The position numbers and the translations under genes are program-made. Shown here in pieces: positions 1 to 5,068 of a DNA stretch of 5,865 nt (its first letter is position 1; every line of letters starts with the position of its first letter). The stretch spans positions 1 through 5,865 of the forward strand of contig JACQBB010000438.1 of the NCBI GenBank assembly GCA_016194625.1, written 5' to 3'. The DNA is from Elusimicrobiota bacterium (GTDB taxonomy: Bacteria; Elusimicrobiota; Elusimicrobia; UBA1565; UBA9628). The notes below the pieces were generated by a model, which did no database searches, was not told where the DNA came from, and was given only the letters and a program-made list of their open reading frames with translations.

Positions 1-277
1 ACAGCTTCTGGCGCTGCTTGTAGGCGTTGACGCGGAAGCGCGCGACGTCGCCGGCCTGGAACGAGAAGTCGCACTCGCCCTTCTCCTCGAACACGCGCTT
101 CGCGCGCGGGCTGGCCACCTGCATCAGCATCTGCTCGACCTCGGCCGGCGAGATCGCGTCCGGCGCGGCCTGGATCAGGTCGCCGTCCACGCGGATGTAC
201 GCCGGGCCGCCGGCGCGCACGTGGAGGTCGCTGCCGTGCTTGTTGACGAGCGTCTGGAGGAGCTCTTGGAGGGTCAT
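1..277 (-). CDS. pilT: Type IV pilus retraction ATPase PilT, N-terminal part (cut by window edge)
   Basis: The 92 complete codons visible encode the N-terminal domain of a PilT-type secretion ATPase. PilT is the cytoplasmic hexameric motor that depolymerises type IV pili during twitching motility. The protein opens MTLQELLQTLVNKHGSDLHV; the GSDLH motif near residue 15-19 is characteristic of PilT, and the following IRVDGDLI, a stretch rich in acidic and Gln residues, and DFSFQAGDVARFRVNAYKQR near residues 70-90 match the PAS-like N-terminal domain of the family. The Walker A and B motifs and the C-terminal helices lie outside the window, so PilT cannot be cleanly separated from the paralogue PilU. 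The ATG at 277 overlaps the ftsZ stop as ATGA. It has a GAGGAA ribosome site at 284-289, six bases upstream and inside the last ftsZ codons, so translation is probably coupled to ftsZ. The family call is firm; the exact paralogue is less sure. Confidence 0.9.
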   Translation of the reverse strand, partial: MTLQELLQTLVNKHGSDLHVRAGGPAYIRVDGDLIQAAPDAISPAEVEQMLMQVASPRAKRVFEEKGECDFSFQAGDVARFRVNAYKQRQKL

Positions 278-1416
278 TTCAGTTTCCTCACTTTGAAGCG
301 CATGAACGCGGGCTTGGTCCAGCGGTCGGGCTCGTTGAGGCTCTGCAGGAGCTTCGCGTCCGAAGGCTCGTTCGCGTCGGGCGCCTCGCGCCCCGCGCGA
401 GCGAGCTGAGACCCGGGCCGCAGGCCGGCGCGGAAGCCGCCGCGCGCGCGGCGCAGCGGGATGCCGGTGGCGATGACGGTGACGCGGATCGTGTCGCCCA
501 GGCTCTCGTCGTACAGCTGGCCCATCTTGAAGTTCACGTCGGGGCTCACGGTGCCGTGGATCAGCGCCATGACCTCCTCGATCTCGGAGGTCAGCAGCGT
601 GGACTTGCGGCCCGCGATGTTGACGATCAGGCCCTTCGCGCCGTCGATGACCTCGTTCTCCAGCAGCGGCGAGGTCATCGCCTCCTTGGCGGCGGCCATC
701 GCGCGGCCGGGGCCGCTGGACTCGCCGATGCCGATCAGCGCCTCGCCGGCGTTGGTCATGATCGCGCGCAGGTCGCTCATGTCGAGGTTGATGTCGCCGA
801 GCGTGGTGATCAGCGTCGAGATCGACTGCACGCCGCGGCGCAGGACGTCGTCGGCGAGCCGGAAGGCCTGGTCGTGCGTGGTGTTCTGGTCGATCACGTC
901 GAACAGGCGCTGGTTCGGGATGACGAGCAGGGTGTCCACGCTCTGGCGCATCTCGGAGATCCCCTGCTCGGCGATCGACGCGCGGCGCAGGCCCTCGAAC
1001 TCGAACGGCTTCGTGACGATGCCGACGGTCAGCGAGCCCAGCTCCTTGGCCAGGCGCGCGACCACGGGAGCGCCGCCGGTGCCGGTGCCGCCGCCCATGC
1101 CGGTGGTGACGAAGACCATGTCCGCGCCGCGCAGGACCTCGCGCAGCTGCTCCTCGCTCTCCAGCGCGGCGGCCTTGCCGCGCGACGAGTCGCCGCCCAC
1201 TCCCAGGCCCTTCGTCAGCGTCTCGCCCAGCTGGACGCACACGTGCGCCTGGCAGCGGCGCAGGACCTGCGCGTCGGAGTTCGCGGCGATCAGCTCCACG
1301 CCCTCCAGGCCGGCCTCCACCATGCGGTTGATCGCGTTGCAGCCGGCGCCGCCCACGCCGAGCACCTTGATGACGGCGCGCTTCTCGTCGATCTCTTCCG
1401 ACAGCTGGATGCGCAT
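274..1416 (-). CDS. ftsZ: Cell division GTPase FtsZ
   Basis: FtsZ is the tubulin-like GTPase that polymerises into the cytokinetic ring. The 380 residues contain the whole family signature: GVGGAGCNA (20-28) and AANSDAQ (44-50) at the nucleotide pocket, the tubulin-type G-box GGGTGTG (108-114), and IPNQRL (166-171). The T7 synergy loop has N210, D212 and D215 in NLDMSD, the residues that complete the GTPase site of the neighbouring subunit. The core closes with ESLGDTIRVTVIATG (304-318). A short Arg/Gly/Ala-rich linker (about 319-360) leads to the tail peptide TKPAFMR (367-373), which matches the conserved PAFLR-type site that binds FtsA, followed by a basic end (RFKVRKLK). The ATG at 1416 immediately follows the ftsA stop, with GAGGAA at 1426-1431 nine bases upstream. 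Small departures from the usual consensus are NQRL for NDRL and TGTGGAP for TGTGAAP. Length and motifs indicate a full functional protein. Confidence 0.98.
   Translation of the reverse strand: MRIQLSEEIDEKRAVIKVLGVGGAGCNAINRMVEAGLEGVELIAANSDAQVLRRCQAHVCVQLGETLTKGLGVGGDSSRGKAAALESEEQLREVLRGADMVFVTTGMGGGTGTGGAPVVARLAKELGSLTVGIVTKPFEFEGLRRASIAEQGISEMRQSVDTLLVIPNQRLFDVIDQNTTHDQAFRLADDVLRRGVQSISTLITTLGDINLDMSDLRAIMTNAGEALIGIGESSGPGRAMAAAKEAMTSPLLENEVIDGAKGLIVNIAGRKSTLLTSEIEEVMALIHGTVSPDVNFKMGQLYDESLGDTIRVTVIATGIPLRRARGGFRAGLRPGSQLARAGREAPDANEPSDAKLLQSLNEPDRWTKPAFMRFKVRKLK
284..289 (-). promoter_or_regulatory. pilT ribosome binding site inside ftsZ
   Basis: GAGGAA lies six bases before the pilT ATG and inside the last codons of ftsZ (encoding part of VRKLK). 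It supports the ATG at 277 as the true start and coupled translation of ftsZ and pilT. Confidence 0.65.
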
Positions 1417-2673
1417 CTAGAAGAGTTCCTCGAGGAACTGGGTCGCCTTGCGCATCCACATCGGGCGCTTGCGCTGGACGACGCGGGAGTTGACGCCGCC
1501 CCAGCGCGGCGAGGTCGAGTACTGGAGCAGGCCGAGCGCCGTCGAGTACGCCGGCGACAGCCACGCCTCGTCGGCCTGGACCAGGTCCGGGTGCGGGACG
1601 CCGCGGCGCACCGGGATGCCCAGGATCTGGGTCGCCGCGTCCACGGTGCCGCGCATCAGCGAGCCGCCGCCCGTGAGGATCGCCCCGCCGGGCGCGATCA
1701 CGTCGGAATAGGAGGAGTTCTGCAGGTCCTCCAGGACCACCGAGAAGATCTCCTCGACGCGCGGCAGGATGATGCCCATCATCATGCTGGTCTTGATCGT
1801 CATCGGCGTGCGGCCGTCGATGCCGTGGCAGTCGATGTCGGCGTCGCCGTTGAGCAGCGACGGGTGCGCGATGCCGTGCTCCATCTTGATGCGCTCGGCG
1901 GTCGCGATCGAGGTCTTCAGGCCGACCGCCAGGTCGCGCGTGATGAAGTCCGCGCCGATCGGCAGCTCCTTCGAGTACTTGATCGTCCCCTCGCTGTACA
2001 CGCCGATCGACAGCGACTGGCCGCCCAGGTCGATCAGGACCGAGCCGAGCTCCTTCTCCTCGGGCGTGACCAGCGTCTCGCCGGCGGCGAGCAGGCCGTA
2101 CACCGGCTCGACGACCTCGAAGCCCGCCTGCGCGACGGTCTTCACGATGTTGTTGAGGTGCGCGCTCGACGCGGTGATCACGTGCACGTCCACCTCGAGC
2201 AGCGACGCCTCCATGCCGACGGGGTTGGGCACGCCGCGCTGGCGGTCCAGCGAGAAGCCCTGCGGCACGACGTGCAGGATCTCGCGGTCGGACGAGAGCG
2301 GGATCGCGCGCGTGCTGGCGACGACCGCGTCCACGTCGGCGGCCGTGATCTCGCGGTCGGTGCGCGCGATGTTGTAGGCGCCGTGGTTGTTGAAGGACTG
2401 CAGGTGGGAGCCGCGCACGCCCAGCCAGACGGAGGAGACGGTCGCCTTCGCCTGCGCCTCGGCGTCCTCGACCGCGCGCGTCACCGCGGCGGCGGCCTCG
2501 GTCATGTTGATGACGACGCCGCCCTTGAGGCCGCGGCACGCGACGCTGGAGCCGGCCAGAACCTTCACGGCCCCGGTCGCGGCGTCGGGCGTCCCGATCA
2601 GGCAGGTGACCCGCCCGCTGCCGATGTCCAGGCCCGCGACGAGCTCGGGTCCGGTCCTGCGCATGCGCTTCAT
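1417..2673 (-). CDS. ftsA: Cell division actin-like protein FtsA
   Basis: FtsA is an actin/Hsp70-fold ATP-binding protein that tethers FtsZ filaments to the membrane and recruits later division proteins. At 418 residues it has the normal family length. Visible parts are the phosphate-1 motif GLDIGSG (14-20), the FtsA-specific 1C subdomain (about 85-165, with DREIT 106-110 and EILHVVPQGFSLD 131-143), a phosphate-2 region IDLGGQSLSIGVY (214-226), and the adenosine motif GGAILTGGGSLMRG (329-342). The C-terminus, MRKATQFLEELF, is a typical amphipathic membrane-targeting helix. The phosphate-2 motif is unusual: it reads GGQSL where many FtsA proteins have GGGTT, so nucleotide contacts may differ. 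The ATG at 2673 is one base after the ftsQ stop and has GGAGG at 2685-2689, 11 bases upstream; a second ATG three codons later is possible but lacks better support. The gene abuts ftsZ, as is usual for this pair. Confidence 0.97.
   Translation of the reverse strand: MKRMRRTGPELVAGLDIGSGRVTCLIGTPDAATGAVKVLAGSSVACRGLKGGVVINMTEAAAAVTRAVEDAEAQAKATVSSVWLGVRGSHLQSFNNHGAYNIARTDREITAADVDAVVASTRAIPLSSDREILHVVPQGFSLDRQRGVPNPVGMEASLLEVDVHVITASSAHLNNIVKTVAQAGFEVVEPVYGLLAAGETLVTPEEKELGSVLIDLGGQSLSIGVYSEGTIKYSKELPIGADFITRDLAVGLKTSIATAERIKMEHGIAHPSLLNGDADIDCHGIDGRTPMTIKTSMMMGIILPRVEEIFSVVLEDLQNSSYSDVIAPGGAILTGGGSLMRGTVDAATQILGIPVRRGVPHPDLVQADEAWLSPAYSTALGLLQYSTSPRWGGVNSRVVQRKRPMWMRKATQFLEELF
1424..1439. repeat. 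Perfect 16-bp palindrome at the ftsA/ftsZ junction containing the ftsZ ribosome site
   Basis: AGTTCCTCGAGGAACT is a perfect inverted repeat. In the mRNA it can fold as a 6-bp stem (AGUUCC/GGAACU) with a UCGA loop. It encodes the FLEEL part of the FtsA membrane helix and also contains the GAGGAA Shine-Dalgarno sequence of ftsZ (1426-1431), nine bases before the ftsZ ATG. Pairing would hide GGAA unless ribosomes finishing ftsA open the stem. A role in translational coupling is inference; the symmetry and the overlap are seen directly. Confidence 0.55.
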
Positions 2674-2674
2674 A

Positions 2675-3505
2675 TCAGTTCAGTCCTCCGCGGACTCCCG
2701 CCGTCTTCAGCCCCAGCGGCTTGAGCAGGACCTTGCCGTCCTCGAACCAGCGCAGGTCCGCCGTGAACGCGCCGGGCTCCTTGGAGCGCGCGTCCTTGAG
2801 CGCCTCGGCCAGGCGCGAGAGCTTCTCCTTCGTCCAGTCGAGGCGGCCCCACGCGACCGTCGTGCCGTCCTGCAGGCGCGCCTCCCAGCCGTCCTCCGCC
2901 GAGAGCCAGGCCATCTGCGCCAGCGGCGCCGGCATCGCGCCGGCCGCGGTCAGCGCGGGCCACTCGCGCGCGAGCGCGCGGCGGTCCGCCTCGGGCGCGT
3001 CGCCGACGTCGGCGGACGGTCCCGCGAAGCGGTACACGCCCTCGGGCGCGGCGAACACGGAGCCGTCGGCGCCGAGCACGCCCGCGGGACGGCCGCGGCG
3101 CAGCGCCGGCGCCACGCCGCTCTTCAGTGTCAGCGTCAGCGTCGAGCGCTTCTCGCCCCACGGGCGGCGCACGCCCACGTCGGCGACGCACGGGAAGCGG
3201 CGCGCGATCTCCGCGGCCTTCTCGCCGGCGGTGCCGGGGACGGAGTCGGCGGCGGCCTGCGCCAGCGAGAGCATCGGCTCGTCGAGGCCCGCGACGACCG
3301 CGGCCTCGGGTCCGGCGGCGGCGACGGACGGGAGCGCGACGCGGACCTTCGCCAGCGTGACGGCCGCGTTCTTCAACGCCGCGACGGCGACGGCGCCGAG
3401 CAGGGCGACCGCGGCGGCGGCGCCGGCCAGCTTGGCCCGGCGGGCGCGCTCCTGCGGGCGCGCGACGACGCGGTAGCGGCGGCGGGAGGAGGGGCGCTTA
3501 TTCAC
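2675..3505 (-). CDS. ftsQ: Cell division protein FtsQ (DivIB family)
   Basis: FtsQ is a bitopic membrane protein of the division complex that connects FtsB/FtsL to the rest of the divisome. The 276 residues show the expected plan. A very basic cytoplasmic tail (1-25) is followed by one hydrophobic helix (about 26-45), then an extracytoplasmic POTRA-like region (about 50-130) ending FPCVADVGVRRPWGEKRSTL and a strand-rich FtsQ domain. The C-terminal signatures are GVLGADGSVF (142-151), RLQDGTTVAWG (210-220) and ADLRWFEDGKVLLKP (249-263), equivalent to the family's vDLRy..g pattern. Sequence conservation is low, as is normal for this family, so the call rests on topology, motifs and position before ftsA. 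The start is GTG at 3505, eight bases inside murB, chosen because a GAGG site lies at 3513-3516, seven bases upstream, and because it retains the basic tail. The composition is strongly Ala/Arg-biased, as expected at this GC. Confidence 0.9.
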   Translation of the reverse strand: MNKRPSSRRRYRVVARPQERARRAKLAGAAAAVALLGAVAVAALKNAAVTLAKVRVALPSVAAAGPEAAVVAGLDEPMLSLAQAAADSVPGTAGEKAAEIARRFPCVADVGVRRPWGEKRSTLTLTLKSGVAPALRRGRPAGVLGADGSVFAAPEGVYRFAGPSADVGDAPEADRRALAREWPALTAAGAMPAPLAQMAWLSAEDGWEARLQDGTTVAWGRLDWTKEKLSRLAEALKDARSKEPGAFTADLRWFEDGKVLLKPLGLKTAGVRGGLN

Positions 3506-4397
3506 CGACGACCCTCATCTCGAGCTCGAGTCCCACGCCGAATGTCGCGCGGGCTCGCTCGCGGATGAGGTCGACGAGAGCGAGGACATCGGAGGCCTTG
3601 GCCCCGGCGAAGTTCTCGATGAAGTTGGCGTGCATCGGGGAGACGCGGGCGCCGCCGACGGCGTGGCCCTTGAGTCCCATCTGCTCGATCATCTGAGCGG
3701 CGAAGCGGCCCGGCGGGTTCTTGAAGGTGGATCCCACGTTATAGGTATGGATCGGCTGAGTCTGGAGCCGCTTCTGCTGATAGCGCGCGACGACGGCCAT
3801 TATATCACCTTTGTCCCCGGGCTTCAACTGAAGCAGGCACGACAGCGCGATCAGGCCGTCCAGAGGCCCATGCCGGTACGCGAACGCGAGCTCGGGCTTG
3901 GTCAGCCGGCGCAACTCCGCGGTCTTCGGGTCGGCCGCGACGATCTCCAGCGTCAGCGGGCCGATCTCGCCGTCGCGCGTGCCCGCGTTCATCGCGAGCG
4001 CGCCGCCGACCGTGCCCGGCACGCCGACGATCGGCTCGAGGCCCGATAGGCCCTTCTCCGCGCACGCGACGACGAGCTGCGGCACGCGCACCGCCGCGCC
4101 CGAGCGCGCGCGGTCGCCGCCGGGGAACTCGACGCGCTCGAACTCTCCGTCGAGCTTGAGCACGATGCCGCGCACGCCGCGGTCGCGCACAAGCAGGTTC
4201 GAGCCCCAGCCCAGCGCGAACAGCGGCCGGTCCAGCTCGCGCGCCGCGCGCAGGACGGCGAGGACCTCGGCGGGCGTGCCGGCCGGGACGAACGCGTCGG
4301 CGGGGCCGCCGATCTTGAAGGTGGTGAACGGCGCGAGGGGCTCGTCGAAGCGCGCGCGGGGGCAGGCCCTCTTCAGCGCGTCTCGCCAATCGCTCAT
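3498..4397 (-). CDS. murB: UDP-N-acetylenolpyruvoylglucosamine reductase MurB
   Basis: MurB is the FAD-dependent cytoplasmic enzyme that uses NADPH to reduce UDP-GlcNAc-enolpyruvate to UDP-MurNAc, the second step of peptidoglycan precursor synthesis. The 299-residue length fits the compact type II form. FAD-binding motifs are TTFKIGGPA (25-33), LGWGSNLLVRDRG (62-74) and GLSGLEPIVGVPGTVGGALAMNAG (116-139). GSTFKNP (222-228) carries the catalytic Ser223 that protonates the intermediate, and the C-terminus GLELEMRVVG supplies the conserved acidic position. The YR pair (174-175) is kept, but the usual YRxSxF pattern reads YRHGPL. The ATG at 4397 has AGGAG at 4402-4406, only four bases upstream. 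This is the first gene of the leftward operon and overlaps ftsQ by eight bases. Codon use becomes less GC-strict in roughly the last third of the gene (CTT, TTG, AAA, GGT, GAT, ATA, TAT, GGA), where an internal promoter lies. Confidence 0.97.
   Translation of the reverse strand: MSDWRDALKRACPRARFDEPLAPFTTFKIGGPADAFVPAGTPAEVLAVLRAARELDRPLFALGWGSNLLVRDRGVRGIVLKLDGEFERVEFPGGDRARSGAAVRVPQLVVACAEKGLSGLEPIVGVPGTVGGALAMNAGTRDGEIGPLTLEIVAADPKTAELRRLTKPELAFAYRHGPLDGLIALSCLLQLKPGDKGDIMAVVARYQQKRLQTQPIHTYNVGSTFKNPPGRFAAQMIEQMGLKGHAVGGARVSPMHANFIENFAGAKASDVLALVDLIRERARATFGVGLELEMRVVGE
3513..3516 (-). promoter_or_regulatory. Ribosome binding site supporting the ftsQ GTG start
   Basis: GAGG lies seven bases before the GTG at 3505, within the codons for the last residues of MurB (MRVVGE). 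It supports the eight-base overlap of murB and ftsQ and a translationally coupled start. Confidence 0.55.
3799..3827 (-). promoter_or_regulatory. Predicted internal sigma70-type promoter inside murB
   Basis: On the minus strand this site reads TTGAAG at 3827-3822 (four of six matches to the -35 consensus), then exactly 17 bases, then TATAAT at 3804-3799 (a perfect -10). The -10 is preceded by TGA, giving the extended -10 motif TGnTATAAT. A start would be expected near 3792, about 290 bases upstream of the ftsQ GTG. The promoter faces ftsQ-ftsA-ftsZ-pilT, so it could supply the division genes independently of the murB start signals. This parallels the known placement of Escherichia coli ftsQAZ promoters inside the upstream ddlB gene. 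The overlapping MurB codons encode LKPGDKGDIM, so the AT-rich bases are partly chosen at synonymous positions. No transcript data are available; this is a prediction from consensus. Confidence 0.6.
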
Positions 4398-4435
4398 CGT
4401 TCTCCTTTTTTACCAATTAATGATAGGATGCCGCC
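4398..4435. promoter_or_regulatory. Divergent AT-rich intergenic region between murB and the rhomboid-like gene
   Basis: These 38 bases are the only non-coding gap longer than one base in the window, and much richer in A and T than the flanks. For murB there is a possible -10, TATCAT (minus strand 4425-4420, five of six matches), about 22 bases before the start codon, but no convincing -35 at the right distance, and AGGAG at 4402-4406. For the plus-strand gene there is AGGA at 4425-4428, seven bases before the ATG. Any plus-strand promoter would have to extend into murB. The two ribosome-site and promoter elements nearly touch, so the two units may compete for polymerase. No terminator is seen. 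Confidence 0.4.
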
Positions 4436-5068
4436 ATGGACGGCGCCTGGGTCGACAAGCTGGAGCGGCGCTTCGGCTTCCTCGCGGCTCCCGGTCTGCC
4501 GACCTTCGTCGTCGGCATGACCGCGGTCGTCGCCGTGCTGCGCGAGCTGAAGCCCGAGTTCGCGGCGCTGCTCACCCTGGATCCCGCCGGGCTCGCCTCG
4601 GGCCAGGCCTGGCGCGCGGTCTCCTTCCTGCTCGTCCCCCCGCCGGTCGGCTCGCTGTGGCTGGTGTTCTGGCTCCTGATGGAGTACGCGGTCCTGAACG
4701 CGCTCGAGGCCTCGTGGGGCGAGTTCAAGCTCACCGTCTTCGTCGCGCTCGGCGTGCTGGCGACCGGCCTGGGCGCGATCGGCGTCGGCGCGGAGTTCGG
4801 CAACTCGGTGCTGGTGCTCGCCGCGTTCCTGGCGTTCGCGCGGCTGATGCCCGACCGCGAGGTGCTGGTGATGTTCGTGCTCCCGGTGAAGCTGCGCTGG
4901 CTGGCCGCCCTGTCCGGCGTTTGGGCCGCCGTCGAGTTCCTCACCGTGCCGCTGCCCGGCAAGGTCCAGCTCGCGGCGGGACTGGCGCCCTACCTCCTCT
5001 TCTTCGGTCCCGGCCACTGGCGGGACCTGCGCTTCGCCTGGCGCCGCTGGAGGAACGGGCTGCCGTGA
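4436..5068 (+). CDS. Rhomboid-like integral membrane protein, probably non-catalytic
   Basis: The 210 residues form about six hydrophobic helices (roughly 20-35, 74-90, 98-117, 122-137, 143-170, 176-191). Rhomboid/Derlin-type landmarks are GQAWRAVSFLLVPP (56-69, the WR motif after the first helix), LEASWGEFK (90-98, matching LE..WG), and FLAFARLMPDREVLVMFVLPVKLRWLA (131-157 in parts), which resembles the LFP...L.FFIPIK.KWL stretch of rhomboid-like bacterial membrane proteins. The catalytic GxSG serine motif is not convincing: the nearest sequence is GNSV at 122-125. The only His (194) lies after the last helix rather than inside it, so a Ser-His dyad seems absent and proteolysis unlikely. The ATG at 4436 has AGGA seven bases upstream. 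It is divergent from murB and overlaps the next gene by GTGA, suggesting that the two act together. The fold call is moderate; the function is unknown. Confidence 0.75.
   Translation: MDGAWVDKLERRFGFLAAPGLPTFVVGMTAVVAVLRELKPEFAALLTLDPAGLASGQAWRAVSFLLVPPPVGSLWLVFWLLMEYAVLNALEASWGEFKLTVFVALGVLATGLGAIGVGAEFGNSVLVLAAFLAFARLMPDREVLVMFVLPVKLRWLAALSGVWAAVEFLTVPLPGKVQLAAGLAPYLLFFGPGHWRDLRFAWRRWRNGLP
5049..5054 (+). promoter_or_regulatory. Ribosome binding site deciding the GTG start of the secreted-protein gene
   Basis: GGAGGA sits ten bases before the GTG at 5065, within the final codons of the rhomboid-like gene. It favours this GTG, and the start is also required to give a complete signal peptide. 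Confidence 0.6.

Noticed and set aside
438..453. A 16-bp CG-only palindrome in the ftsZ linker region
   Set aside because: It is alternating CG low complexity in Arg/Gly/Ala codons and is expected at this base composition; no position-specific role is suggested.
556..2724. A 722-codon plus-strand open frame antisense to ftsZ and ftsA
   Set aside because: It mirrors two certain genes, has a repetitive Arg/Asp/Ala/His/Leu composition typical of GC-rich shadow frames, and shows no domain.
3519..3530. 12-bp palindrome CTCGAGCTCGAG near the murB end
   Set aside because: It arises from alternating Leu (CTC) and Glu (GAG) codons in the conserved MurB C-terminus.
2387..3568. A 393-codon plus-strand open frame antisense to ftsA, ftsQ and the murB end
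   Set aside because: Low-complexity Arg/Ala/Gly-rich product crossing three real genes on the other strand; no ribosome site or motif that supports it.
3738..3743. A second possible -10 (TATAAC, minus strand) in murB
   Set aside because: No acceptable -35 at 16-18 bases upstream, and the bases encode the conserved YN before GSTFKNP.
4394..5017. A 207-codon minus-strand open frame antisense to the rhomboid-like gene
   Set aside because: Its Glu/Gln/Arg/His-rich product is the expected reverse reading of hydrophobic GC-rich codons; the plus frame has clear membrane helices and family motifs.
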